The notes beneath the pieces are model-generated. The model was not told the DNA's origin. It worked only from the letters and a program-made list of their open reading frames with translations, and did no database searches. A program made the translations under genes and the position numbers. A DNA stretch of 64,000 nt from Korobacter sp963703075 (GTDB taxonomy: Bacteria; Acidobacteriota; Terriglobia; Terriglobales; Acidobacteriaceae): the NCBI GenBank assembly GCA_963703075.1, contig OY969786.1, forward strand, positions 1,426,001 to 1,490,000. Direction: 5' to 3'. The number at the start of each line of letters is the position of its first letter. The stretch's first letter is position 1. Shown here piece by piece: positions 53,026-62,130 of the stretch.

Positions 53026-53952
53026 ATGTCGATTGTCGTCGTTGGATCCGTAGCTTTTGACACGTTAAAGACCCCGTATGGCCAGCGCGAGAAGATTCTC
53101 GGCGGCGCGGCGACGTATTTTTCCCTGGCCGCGAGCCATTTCACCAAGGTTCGGGTGATTGCCGTTGTGGGGGAGGACTTTTCGGCAGAGAACGAAGATG
53201 TGATGCGTTCCCGGGGAATCGATACGACGGGGCTGGTCCATGCGGCGGGCAAGACGTTTCATTGGGGCGGTGAATATCACGCCGACAATATCAACGACGC
53301 CCAGACCAAGTTTACTGACCTGAACGTGTTCCAGGATTTTCATCCGGAGATTCCTGCTGCTTATCGCGATTCCGACTACCTATTTTTGGCGAATATCGAT
53401 CCGGTCTTGCAGTTGCAGGTGCGGGAACAGCTGCCGAAGGTGAAGATGGTCGGCGGCGACACCATGAACCTGTGGATCAACATTAAGCACGCGGAATTGC
53501 TCGAGACCCTGAAGCGCGTCGATATCCTTCTGATCAACGACAACGAGGCAAAGATGCTGGCGCAGGATGCCAGCCTGCCCCGCGCTGCCCGCAAGGTGCT
53601 CGAACTGGGGCCGAAGGCGCTGGTCATCAAGCACGGCGAGTATGGCGCCACCATCTTCTTCCGCGATGGCGAATTTCAGGGTACGCACCACCCGTTCCGC
53701 GCACCTGCGTTGCCGTTGGAAGAAGTGGTCGACCCGACCGGGGCGGGCGATTCGTTTGCCGGCGGCTTCATGGGATACATCGCCTCCCAACCAAAACTCA
53801 GTCGGTCGGTCTTAAAGCAAGCCATGTTCTACGGCAGCGTGATGGGATCGTTCGCTGTAGAGCGGTTCGGAACGGAACGCTTGCAATCGCTCACGCGTGA
53901 ACAGGTGGAGGAAAGACTTACGTTGTTCCGCGACCTGACGCATCTTGACTGA
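53026..53952 (+). CDS. PfkB-family carbohydrate/nucleoside kinase
   Basis: A 308-residue ribokinase-fold enzyme. The N-terminus (MSIVVVGSVAFDTLKTP) and GGAATYFSLAASHF fit signature 1; the C-terminal DPTGAGDSFAGGFMGYI is signature 2 with the catalytic Asp. Typical substrates are ribose, adenosine or other sugars. The tight link to mtnP suggests a substrate from methylthioadenosine salvage or adenosine, but this is inference. ATG 53026 lies two bases after the mtnP stop; its TGA overlaps the next ATG (TGATG). Confidence 0.85.
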   Translation: MSIVVVGSVAFDTLKTPYGQREKILGGAATYFSLAASHFTKVRVIAVVGEDFSAENEDVMRSRGIDTTGLVHAAGKTFHWGGEYHADNINDAQTKFTDLNVFQDFHPEIPAAYRDSDYLFLANIDPVLQLQVREQLPKVKMVGGDTMNLWINIKHAELLETLKRVDILLINDNEAKMLAQDASLPRAARKVLELGPKALVIKHGEYGATIFFRDGEFQGTHHPFRAPALPLEEVVDPTGAGDSFAGGFMGYIASQPKLSRSVLKQAMFYGSVMGSFAVERFGTERLQSLTREQVEERLTLFRDLTHLD

Positions 53953-55592
53953 TGAAGAAAGTGAAAGCAGCGCCGCCATCCCTTCCGATCGACTATTCGG
54001 GAATTGTCGCCGTTGCCGGTGCGTTGCTCTCTTTTGCCGCTTTTCTTTTCTTCTATCGCCGGGCCGAAATCCTGCTGTACGGCGATGCCGTCGCGCACAT
54101 CAACATTGCACGGCGCATCTTTGATGGCCGCGAGCCTGGCATACGCCAACTCGGTACGGTATGGCTGCCGTTTCCGCACCTGCTGATGATCCCATTTCTT
54201 CTCTCCGATAATTTCTGGGTCAGCGGCATCGGCGGATCACTCCCCTCAATGGTGGCCTTCGTAGTGGGAGGAGTGGGCCTTTACCGTCTCGTGTCGGCAC
54301 GGACCTCGCACGCGGTCGGTTGCCTGACGGCTGCCATCTATCTACTCAATCCCAACCTGCTGTATATGCAATCCACCGCCATGGGGGAGAGCGTCTACCT
54401 CACGCTGATGATTTGGGCAGTCGTGTACCTCGACGCCTTCGCCCGAGCTCTGGAAGCTCCCACCCGCGCACCGGGGATGCTGACGGCTCAAAAGGCGTTG
54501 ACCCGCTGCGCAATGGTTCTTGGGGCCGCCATGCTGACCCGTTACGACGGCTGGTTCCTGGCTGCGGCTTGCGGCTTGACGGCGGGAGCCCTGCTCATCC
54601 GTCATTGGAACGCCCAATCTAAGGATTCACGCCGGAGGTTGAAGCGAGCGGCCATCGAAAGCTGCCTCTTCTGCGTGCTCGTACCTGCACTCTGGTTGAG
54701 CTACAACTACCTTCTTTCCCAGCATCCGATGGATTTCGCCAGCGGTCCTTACTCCGCGAAGGCAATCGCGCAACACACGACTCCAAAAGGCGCGCCGCCG
54801 TATCCGGGCAAGGATCATCCCGCAACCGCGGCTCTCTACTTTCTTAAAGCGGCCAAGCTCGACATGGCGGAAGGCTATTGGCAGTTCTTTGTCATGTGCG
54901 CCATCGTCCTGGGAGCGATCGCGGTAGCCGTATCCCTCCGCGGCGGACGAATCTGGCTTCTGCTGTGGACGCCGCTGGTGTTTTACGCTCTCTCGATTGC
55001 CTATGGAAGCGTTCCGGTTTTCCTGCCGGTGTGGTGGCCGTTCTCCTACTACAACGTTCGCTATGGACTGGAATTGCTGCCGGCCTTCGCAGTCAGCCTG
55101 GCGATCCTTGCATCGCTCGGAAAGAGCGCCATCATTCCGCCCCGATGGCAGATCGCCGTGCCTCTGCTGGTGATCGCCCTCGTTGCTGGCGGGTATGCCT
55201 CTTCTTGGCGAGCGACTCCGATTACGTTGCGTGAGGCTCGCGCCAACGGCAAAACACGCATGTCGCTGGACACCGTGGTAGCCCGTTACATTCAAGCGAT
55301 GCCGCCGAATGCAACGATCCTGATGCAGACCGGCTCGTACGTTGGCGCTCTTGAACTGGCGGACCGTCACCTGGACCACGTGATCTGGGAGGGCCTGTTC
55401 CTGGAGTGGGAGGGCGCGCTCAATCAGCCGGCGCAGGATGCGGATTACGTCATCGCTTTTGACGATGACATGGTTTCCAAGGCCGTGGCCATGCATCCTG
55501 ATGGCCTGAAGAGCATGTTCGTCCTGCACATCGCTGGACAGCCTCAAGCCACGATATTCCGCAGCCTGGTACGAAACCCTCCTCCGCTCTAG
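53952..55592 (+). CDS. GT-C-fold membrane glycosyltransferase
   Basis: A 546-residue protein with about ten to twelve membrane helices. The first luminal loop carries LYGDAVAHINIARRIFDGRE, where Asp and His are likely catalytic or metal ligands in GT-C enzymes (PMT/ArnT-like); LGTVWLPFPHLLMIP follows. The last 130 residues form a soluble domain (from about SSWRATPITLREAR). Relatives transfer sugars from polyprenyl phosphates to lipids or proteins. Coupled to the PfkB gene by an overlapping stop/start. Sugar and acceptor unknown. Confidence 0.75.
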   Translation: MKKVKAAPPSLPIDYSGIVAVAGALLSFAAFLFFYRRAEILLYGDAVAHINIARRIFDGREPGIRQLGTVWLPFPHLLMIPFLLSDNFWVSGIGGSLPSMVAFVVGGVGLYRLVSARTSHAVGCLTAAIYLLNPNLLYMQSTAMGESVYLTLMIWAVVYLDAFARALEAPTRAPGMLTAQKALTRCAMVLGAAMLTRYDGWFLAAACGLTAGALLIRHWNAQSKDSRRRLKRAAIESCLFCVLVPALWLSYNYLLSQHPMDFASGPYSAKAIAQHTTPKGAPPYPGKDHPATAALYFLKAAKLDMAEGYWQFFVMCAIVLGAIAVAVSLRGGRIWLLLWTPLVFYALSIAYGSVPVFLPVWWPFSYYNVRYGLELLPAFAVSLAILASLGKSAIIPPRWQIAVPLLVIALVAGGYASSWRATPITLREARANGKTRMSLDTVVARYIQAMPPNATILMQTGSYVGALELADRHLDHVIWEGLFLEWEGALNQPAQDADYVIAFDDDMVSKAVAMHPDGLKSMFVLHIAGQPQATIFRSLVRNPPPL

Positions 55593-55656
55593 TCCGCTGA
55601 ACCACGCCACGCAATTCCGCACCCAGAAACCGGATGCTAGAATCTGTTGCAATTTC

Positions 55657-56367
55657 ATGAATCCAGCAACTTGGGCAGCCGCGCACGGCTTCAAATTCGA
55701 GCCTTGGTGGGAGATCGGCTCCAACCTGTTTCGGGTCGGCCTGGCCGCCATCCTTGGCGGCGCCATTGGACTCGAGCGGGAATTGCGGCACAAGCCCGCC
55801 GGCTTGCGCACCAACATGTTTATCTGCCTGGGCGCCGCGCTGTTCACGGTTCTTTCCGCTGAATTGGCAGGCGAGTTCACCGGAGATCACACCCGCGTCG
55901 CCGCCCAGATCATCCCCGGCATTGGCTTCATCGGCGCCGGGTCGATCCTGCATTCCCGCGGTTCGGTGCAGGGCATCACCACGGCAGCAACCCTGTTCGT
56001 GGTTGCATCCGTGGGTATGGCAGCCGGTGGAGGCCTTTATCTCACGGCTGTGTTTTCCACCGTGCTGATCATGCTGTCGCTGATTGTGCTTGGTTCATTG
56101 GAGACGAAGTTCAACCTGAAGCCGGTGCCGACGTTGTATGAAGTCTTCGGCGAGAATGCGGATGAGCTCACCAACGCCATCAATGAAGTTCTCGAGGACA
56201 TGCATCACGTAATGGAAAGCGTGCAGGTCACCAAGTCGAATAACCATTATCGAATGCAGTTTGTGGTAAGCAACACGCTCGGTGAGCGCCAGCGCCTGCT
56301 TGCGTCGTTGCAGACCCTGGTTTGCGTGACCCGCGTGAATACCTTCTCGGCGCCGGAGCGGGAGTAG
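55657..56367 (+). CDS. MgtC/SapB-family membrane protein
   Basis: A 236-residue protein. The membrane half has the family motifs LGGAIGLERELRHKPAGLRT and IIPGIGFIGAGSILHSRG plus four to five helices. The C-terminal half (from about 150) is a soluble ACT-like domain (HHVMESVQVTKSNNHYRM). MgtC proteins affect magnesium homeostasis, ATP synthase and acid tolerance in pathogens; the role in soil bacteria is unclear. The stop is three bases before the DapF-like start, so it may be co-transcribed with the cell-wall genes. Confidence 0.88.
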   Translation: MNPATWAAAHGFKFEPWWEIGSNLFRVGLAAILGGAIGLERELRHKPAGLRTNMFICLGAALFTVLSAELAGEFTGDHTRVAAQIIPGIGFIGAGSILHSRGSVQGITTAATLFVVASVGMAAGGGLYLTAVFSTVLIMLSLIVLGSLETKFNLKPVPTLYEVFGENADELTNAINEVLEDMHHVMESVQVTKSNNHYRMQFVVSNTLGERQRLLASLQTLVCVTRVNTFSAPERE

Positions 56368-56370
56368 CTC

Positions 56371-57153
56371 GTGCCTTCCATCCCGTTTGCCAAGGTCAGT
56401 GCTTGCGGCAATGATTTTCTCGTCATCGATATAGCCCACGCAGGAAGCGACATCGCGGAACTTACCCGTAAGCTTTGCGATCGACACAATGGCGTGGGAG
56501 CGGATGGCGTGGAGTGGCTGATCGTATCGCAAGACGCCGATATGGAGGCGCGGCTGATCAACGCCGACGGCAGCGAAGCCGAAGTGTCCGGCAATGGCAC
56601 GCGCTGCGTGGCCGCCTGCATCGCGGAACACGGAACCAAGGAACACATCACGATCCAGACCGGTGCGGGAATTAAGACCTGCCAGCTCATCGCCCACGAC
56701 GGAAACCAGTTTCAGTTTAAAACCGCGATGGGACGCCCAGACATCGCCGGCGAACTCACGGTGAAAGCCGTGGGCGCGGAGACGAAGGGGGTGCGTCTAT
56801 CCACCGGAAATCCGCATTTCGTAATTTTTGTCGAGAGCTTCATCGAAGGCTGGCAGACGCTGGCGGATGCGATCGCCCATACCGTGCATTTCCCCCAAGG
56901 AACGAATATCGAGTTCGTACGGATCGTCGAACGACATGAGATCGAGATACGTTTATACGAGCGCGGAGTCGGCGAAACGCAATCTTCGGGAACTGGTTCT
57001 TGTGCCTCGGCGGTCGCTGCAATTCATACCGGGCTGTGTGAATCGCCGGTTCGCGTAAGAACGCCGGGAGGAGCACAGGTTGTGGCGTGGGATGAGGAAA
57101 TCACGCTCACCGGCCCAGCGACGATCGTCTGCACCGGGCAATTTTTCAGTTAG
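56371..57153 (+). CDS. dapF: DapF-family protein with both catalytic Cys replaced by Ser
   Basis: A 260-residue protein aligned over its whole length with diaminopimelate epimerase: KVSACGNDFLVID, HNGVGADGVEWLI, LINADGSEAEV and ERGVGETQSSGTGSCAS. The enzyme normally uses Cys73 and Cys217 as a proton-exchange pair. Here residue 73 is Ser (codon TCC) in VSGNGTRC, and the second is Ser206 (TCG) in SSGTG; both neighbouring motifs are intact. Such a protein may act on another substrate or be inactive as an epimerase. Start GTG 56371 has GGAG upstream. It begins an overlapping chain of cell-wall recycling genes. Confidence 0.85.
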   Translation: MPSIPFAKVSACGNDFLVIDIAHAGSDIAELTRKLCDRHNGVGADGVEWLIVSQDADMEARLINADGSEAEVSGNGTRCVAACIAEHGTKEHITIQTGAGIKTCQLIAHDGNQFQFKTAMGRPDIAGELTVKAVGAETKGVRLSTGNPHFVIFVESFIEGWQTLADAIAHTVHFPQGTNIEFVRIVERHEIEIRLYERGVGETQSSGTGSCASAVAAIHTGLCESPVRVRTPGGAQVVAWDEEITLTGPATIVCTGQFFS

Positions 57154-57165
57154 GATGAGCTTTGC

Positions 57166-58137
57166 ATGTCGCGCTCTGCGCCAATTCGGCCGCCCGCACT
57201 GTTGCCTGGAGGCACGGTGGGCATCGTTGCTCCCGCCAGCAATATCGACCCGAAAGCGCTTGCGGCAGGATGTGGCCACCTCCGGCGCCTGGGCTTCGTC
57301 CCGTACCACCTCGATTCGATTCTCGAGAAGGACCTATTCTTTGCCGGCAATGTCGCGCGGCGCGTCGGTGAGTTGGAACACATGTTCGAGAATCCCGAGG
57401 TACGCGCAATCGTTTGCGCGCGCGGTGGCTACGGGAGTAATCATCTGCTGCCGCATCTCGATCTAGGAAAGATCCTGAAAAATCCGAAGCCCTTCATCGG
57501 GTACAGCGATATCTCGACCCTGCTTACCTATTTCGTGGATAACGGGATGGTGACGTACCACGGGCCGATGGTGACAAAGGATTTTGCCGTCGAAAACGGC
57601 GTTGATGTAGGTGCGTGGAGCGCGATCCTCAGTACTGGTTCGGACTATGAATACTCGGTTGCACAAGCCGAGCCGCTGGTGCAGGGAAGCGCCCAGGGTC
57701 TTTTGTACGGTGGATGTCTTTCCATGCTCGTAGCCTCGCTCGGCACGCCCTATGAAATACAAACCGAGGGAACGATCTTGTTCCTTGAGGACGTGAACGC
57801 CAAGCCGTACCAGGTCGATCGAATGCTCATGCAGTTGAAACTTGCCGGCAAGTTCGACAAGGTACACGGAGTGATCTTCGGAGAGATGCTCGACTGTTTT
57901 CAACCCAGCGGCCAGGACTATACCCTGCCAGAGGTGATTGTGCGGATCTTGTCTGAGTTCGACATGCCCGTCGCGTACGGCTTTCCCTCGGGCCATGTGC
58001 GCGCAATGAATTGCGTAGTGCCGTTTGGCGTCAACTCTACGCTGGATGTCATCGAGAACGTACGCCTGCGATGCGACGCCGCTGTCACGCTGAGGAGCGA
58101 TCAATCGCATGCGTCCCGGGAACGATCCGGCGAATGA
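57166..58137 (+). CDS. ldcA: LD-carboxypeptidase (family S66, LdcA/MccF)
   Basis: Removes the terminal D-Ala from tetrapeptide during peptidoglycan recycling, acting in the cytoplasm; MccF members instead destroy microcin C. The 323-residue protein has the nucleophile Ser in IGYSDISTLLTYF, the Glu in LFLEDVNAKPYQVDRM and the His in GFPSGHVRAMN. The N-terminal GGTVGIVAPAS and ICARGGYGSNHLLP are typical. The gene lies 12 bases after the DapF-like gene and overlaps mpl by four (ATGA), supporting a recycling role. Confidence 0.9.
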   Translation: MSRSAPIRPPALLPGGTVGIVAPASNIDPKALAAGCGHLRRLGFVPYHLDSILEKDLFFAGNVARRVGELEHMFENPEVRAIVCARGGYGSNHLLPHLDLGKILKNPKPFIGYSDISTLLTYFVDNGMVTYHGPMVTKDFAVENGVDVGAWSAILSTGSDYEYSVAQAEPLVQGSAQGLLYGGCLSMLVASLGTPYEIQTEGTILFLEDVNAKPYQVDRMLMQLKLAGKFDKVHGVIFGEMLDCFQPSGQDYTLPEVIVRILSEFDMPVAYGFPSGHVRAMNCVVPFGVNSTLDVIENVRLRCDAAVTLRSDQSHASRERSGE

Positions 58138-59540
58138 GTAAACGGCACATCCATCTCATTGGGATTTGCGGCACGGCGATGGCATCGCTGGCGGGAATGT
58201 TGAAGTCCCGCGGCATTCACGTCTCCGGGTCGGATGCTGCCGCCTATCCGCCCATGTCAGATTTCCTGGCCAAGATCGGGGTACCGGTCTCGCAGCCGTT
58301 TGCTGAAGCAAACCTAGAGCCGCGCCCGGACCTGGTCGTCGTGGGCAATGCCATCTCTCGCGGAAACGCGGAGCTGGAGTACGTGCTTGACCAGCGAATC
58401 CCGTTCACATCCATGGCCGCGCTGCTTCACCAGGAGTTCCTGCAGGACCGTGAAGTGATCGCAGTTGCGGGCACGCATGGCAAAACCACCACGACTTCCA
58501 TGCTTTCCTGGATTTTTCATTTCGCCAGGAGAAACCCTTCGTTTCTTATTGGCGGCATCGCGGAGAACTTCGGCTCGAGCTTCAACGTGCGCGACGGCGC
58601 TCAATTCATTATTGAGGGGGACGAGTACGACACCGCGTTCTTTGATAAAGGCCCCAAGTTCCTCCATTACTTCCCCAAGTCGCTGATCCTGACCGCCGTT
58701 GAGTTCGATCATGCGGACATCTATAAGGACCTTGAGGAAGTGAAGGTTGCATTCAAGCGCCTGGTGAATCTGGTGCCGCGCACAGGCGTCATCCTTGCAT
58801 GGGACGGACACAAGAACGTGGATGAGTGCGTTTCCAAAGCCTTTTGCCCCGTCGAGCGCTATGGGTTCAGCGAACGTTCGACGTGGCGCGTGGCCGACGT
58901 GGAGCATTCAGCCGAGAAGACAAGCTGGAGAGTGTTGCGCGGTGAAACCGTATGGGGCCATTACGAATTTCCTTTGGCGGGCGATTACAACGTGCTGAAT
59001 GCCACCGCCGCCGCGGTCATGGCAGATCACTACGGAATCGAGCCGGATACGATTGCCCGCGCCCTTCGAGAATTCAAAAGCGTGAAGCGCCGTCTCGAAG
59101 TAAAAGCAGAGGTTAAGGGCATCACCATCATCGACGACTTCGCGCATCATCCCACCGCCATTGCTGAAACCCTGAAAGCTTTGCGCACTCGATATGCCGG
59201 CCGGCGTCTCTGGGCGGTCCTCGAACCTCGCTCCAACACTTTGCGTCGAAACGTCTTTCAACATGAACTCGTCCAGAGCCTTCGGCTGGCGGACCGCGTG
59301 GTGCTGGCTGGAACATTTAAATCGGAAGCCATTCCAGAGCATGAACGTCTGGACCCTTCGCACGTGGTCGCGGAGTTGAACCAACAGGGAACTCCTGCCG
59401 AGATGCATCCTACCGCGGACGAGATCACCGCGGCCATCGCGCCACAACTGGTTGCGGGCGATGTGGTGGCAATCCTCTCCAACGGCGGCTTTGGCGGGAT
59501 TTACGAGAAACTTCCTGCCCGGATTGAGCGCGGCGCATGA
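58134..59540 (+). CDS. mpl: UDP-MurNAc:tripeptide ligase Mpl
   Basis: Joins the recycled L-Ala-gamma-D-Glu-mDAP tripeptide to UDP-MurNAc, bypassing the Mur ligases. The 468-residue protein of the Mur family starts MSKRHIHLIGICGTAMASLA. The ATP P-loop is AGTHGKTTTTSM; the mid domain has IIEGDEYDTAFFDKGPKF, a mark of Mpl versus MurC, then LTAVEFDHADIY and IDDFAHHPTAI. Its ATG overlaps the LdcA stop and its stop overlaps the next start. This pairing with LD-carboxypeptidase strengthens both calls. Confidence 0.93.
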   Translation: MSKRHIHLIGICGTAMASLAGMLKSRGIHVSGSDAAAYPPMSDFLAKIGVPVSQPFAEANLEPRPDLVVVGNAISRGNAELEYVLDQRIPFTSMAALLHQEFLQDREVIAVAGTHGKTTTTSMLSWIFHFARRNPSFLIGGIAENFGSSFNVRDGAQFIIEGDEYDTAFFDKGPKFLHYFPKSLILTAVEFDHADIYKDLEEVKVAFKRLVNLVPRTGVILAWDGHKNVDECVSKAFCPVERYGFSERSTWRVADVEHSAEKTSWRVLRGETVWGHYEFPLAGDYNVLNATAAAVMADHYGIEPDTIARALREFKSVKRRLEVKAEVKGITIIDDFAHHPTAIAETLKALRTRYAGRRLWAVLEPRSNTLRRNVFQHELVQSLRLADRVVLAGTFKSEAIPEHERLDPSHVVAELNQQGTPAEMHPTADEITAAIAPQLVAGDVVAILSNGGFGGIYEKLPARIERGA

Positions 59541-61402
59541 GCGATCAACGCCGTACCGCATTCGTCCTTTGCGGGCTGCTGCTGATCTTCTTTTCACCTC
59601 TCGCCGCTCACGCTTCTTCTATCTCCTGCTCTTCTCCTCCAGACATCGCATCGAACGCGCATCTTGAATACTTTGTATCGGCAGCGGACCGTGATCGCCA
59701 CCTTCTGCACGTAGCGATTCGTTATCACTCGACAGAACCAGCGCTGTTCCAGATTCCTGTCTGGAATGCTCTTTACCAGGTCCGCGATTTCGCCCAGTAC
59801 GTCACCGATCTTCGGGCGCAAAACAGCAAAGGGGAGTCGCTCTCGATTTCGGCCCGCGACAAAACCAGTTGGCAGGTGGCTGCCGCCGATGGATGCGCGA
59901 TCCTTACATACGATCTCTTTGCCAACACCCCCGGCCCATTCAGTTCCCAAGTCAACCGCGATCACGCTTTTCTGAATTGGGCGCAGGTCTTGCTTTATTC
60001 TCCGGCAGAACGCAGTACTCCGCTAATGCTTTCCGTGTCTGACCTGCCGCCCCAGTGGGCGCTGCACGATCTCGGGCTCTTCAACAAAACGCCGCACGAC
60101 GGTACATTCAGCCTCTCGCGTCCCGTAACTTATGACGCGTTGGTGGATAGTACCGTGGAGATTGGAACCAACCAGGTTTCCACTTTCGAAGAAGATGGCG
60201 CACACTATCGCGTCGTAATTGACGGCGATCCCAAGGATTACGACTTACCGGCGCTGCAGGATGCGCTCAAGAGGGTCGTCCACGCCGAAGTTGACTGGAT
60301 GCAGGATCGACCCTTCGATCAGTACACGTTTCTTTATCACTTTCCGCACGGTCCGGTTGGCGGAGGGATGGAACACAGCTACGGTACCGCCATCACCACC
60401 CCCGCAGTAAGAGTTCGCGAGAACCCGCTGGCGCCGATCGACACGACCGCGCACGAATTCTTTCATTTATGGAATGTGAAGCGCATCAGGCCCCAGGCGA
60501 TGGAGCCGGTGGAATACGAGCACGAGCAATACACGCGCTCACTCTGGTTTTGTGAAGGCGTAACCAGCACCGCGTCGGAGATGCTGCTGGTACGGGCAGG
60601 GCTCGTCAATGAGCGGGGCTACGTCGGGCATCTTTCCGAACTTGTTACGGAGTTTGAGAGTCGTCCGGCACGACGATTCCAATCGCCCGAAGCTTCGAGC
60701 CTGGAAGCATGGATGGAAGGAAGGCCTTATTACCGCCGTCCGGAGCGCAGCGTGTCGTACTACACGAGCGGGGAATTGATCGGAGTTCTGCTCGATCTGC
60801 GGATACGCGAATTGACCCGCGGCGCCAAATCTCTGCGCGATCTTTTCCAGTTCATGAACGCACAGTACGCCAGGAAAGGCCGATTCTACGATGACGCGCG
60901 CGGCGTGCAGGAAGCGGCGGAGACCATTGCCGGAACTAGCTTGGAGAGTTTCTTTGCCCGATACGTTCGCGGTACCGAAGCCATCGGTTATGACGAGTTC
61001 TTCCGTTGGGTGGGGCTCAAACTTGAGCCTTTCACCATTCTTGGTACCGATGCCGGTTTCGACGCGACGGTAAATTTCACCGGCCTTCCTGAAGTGGTTT
61101 CGGTGAGTCCCGGCAGCGTCGCGGAAGCCGCGGGAGTGCGCGTCGGCGACACCCTGGCGGCCATCAATGGCGAGGAGTATCTGGGTGACTTGAGCTCTTA
61201 CCTCGTCGGCCACAAGCCCGGAGAGACGGTCGCGTTTCGCTTCACTTCCCGCGGACGCTCCATCACCGCCAATGTCGTCCTGCTCCCCGCCAACGAGCCT
61301 GGATATGCGCTGGTCGATCTACCGAGCGTGAGCACCGAACAGCGGGCGCAGCGCAAGGCGTGGATCACGGGCGACGATCTCCCCGCGGCAGAAGCTCGAT
61401 GA
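59537..61402 (+). CDS. M61-family glycyl aminopeptidase with PDZ domain
   Basis: A 621-residue exported zinc peptidase. The signal peptide (FVLCGLLLIFFSPLAAHA) precedes the M61 beta-domain. The zinc motif is in DTTAHEFFHLWNVKRIRP (HEFFH near residue 310), and the third ligand Glu follows in WFCEGVTSTASEMLL. A C-terminal PDZ domain (about 510-590) has GSVAEAAGVRVGDTLAAINGEEY. M61 enzymes remove N-terminal glycine or alanine and often sit in the periplasm. Its start overlaps the mpl stop (ATGA). A role in wall-peptide processing is suggested only by context. Confidence 0.88.
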   Translation: MSDQRRTAFVLCGLLLIFFSPLAAHASSISCSSPPDIASNAHLEYFVSAADRDRHLLHVAIRYHSTEPALFQIPVWNALYQVRDFAQYVTDLRAQNSKGESLSISARDKTSWQVAAADGCAILTYDLFANTPGPFSSQVNRDHAFLNWAQVLLYSPAERSTPLMLSVSDLPPQWALHDLGLFNKTPHDGTFSLSRPVTYDALVDSTVEIGTNQVSTFEEDGAHYRVVIDGDPKDYDLPALQDALKRVVHAEVDWMQDRPFDQYTFLYHFPHGPVGGGMEHSYGTAITTPAVRVRENPLAPIDTTAHEFFHLWNVKRIRPQAMEPVEYEHEQYTRSLWFCEGVTSTASEMLLVRAGLVNERGYVGHLSELVTEFESRPARRFQSPEASSLEAWMEGRPYYRRPERSVSYYTSGELIGVLLDLRIRELTRGAKSLRDLFQFMNAQYARKGRFYDDARGVQEAAETIAGTSLESFFARYVRGTEAIGYDEFFRWVGLKLEPFTILGTDAGFDATVNFTGLPEVVSVSPGSVAEAAGVRVGDTLAAINGEEYLGDLSSYLVGHKPGETVAFRFTSRGRSITANVVLLPANEPGYALVDLPSVSTEQRAQRKAWITGDDLPAAEAR

Positions 61403-62130
61403 TCAGAACCGTTCTCGCACTCATGTGGTGGGGTTTCTGGACGGTCCTCAATAGCATTTGGGGAATTCCGTGGATGCTGATCACCGGCCGCGCCGACGGC
61501 GTTTATCGCGGCGCCGTGTGGGGAGCGCTCCTGGGCGCGAAAATCGCCGGCGCGAAGATCACGGTTGTCGGTCGGGAAAACGTTCACCCGGGGCAAAATT
61601 ACATCTTCATGTCGAACCATGTGTCGAACATGGATCCGCCCATCGTGATTCCTCTCATCCCTGGACGAACCTCGGTGCTGGTAAAGAAAGAGCTATTCCG
61701 GATTCCGTTGCTCGGAACCGCTATGAAACTGGCTCGCCTGGTGCCAGTCGATCGCTCGAACCGGGAAGCTGCCGTCACCAGTATTCGTGAGGCCACCCAG
61801 GTGCTGAACTCAGGTCTGCACATGACCGTATTCCCTGAAGGCACGCGTTCGAACGACGGCAAGATGCACGCCATGAAGAAAGGGCCGTTTTACCTCGCGG
61901 AGGACTCGGGCGCTCCCGTCATCCCGGTCACGATCCTTGGGACGTTTGCGGTTTGGCCAAAGCATCGGTTTACGATGAAACCCGGCCCGGTGACGCTGAC
62001 TTTTCATCCTTCCATCACCTACGCCCAGGCGGGCAGCCGGGAAGCCTTGATGACCGCCGTTCGGAACGCGATCGAGAGCGGTCTTCCTGAGGAACTGCGC
62101 AGTCTGGATGCCGACGAGGACGAAGCCTAG
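61399..62130 (+). CDS. 1-acylglycerol-3-phosphate acyltransferase (PlsC type)
   Basis: A 243-residue membrane-bound acyltransferase of the LPLAT superfamily, likely making phosphatidic acid. The N-terminal helix (MIRTVLALMWWGFWTVLNSI) anchors it. Motif I is SNHVSNMDPP (catalytic His, Asp), motif II FRIPLLGTAMKLARLVPVDR, motif III FPEGTRSNDG and motif IV APVIPVTILG. Start ATG 61399 overlaps the M61 stop. The 3' end overlaps the murQ stop on the opposite strand by four bases, so the two stop codons share bases. It is last in the operon. Confidence 0.9.
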   Translation: MIRTVLALMWWGFWTVLNSIWGIPWMLITGRADGVYRGAVWGALLGAKIAGAKITVVGRENVHPGQNYIFMSNHVSNMDPPIVIPLIPGRTSVLVKKELFRIPLLGTAMKLARLVPVDRSNREAAVTSIREATQVLNSGLHMTVFPEGTRSNDGKMHAMKKGPFYLAEDSGAPVIPVTILGTFAVWPKHRFTMKPGPVTLTFHPSITYAQAGSREALMTAVRNAIESGLPEELRSLDADEDEA

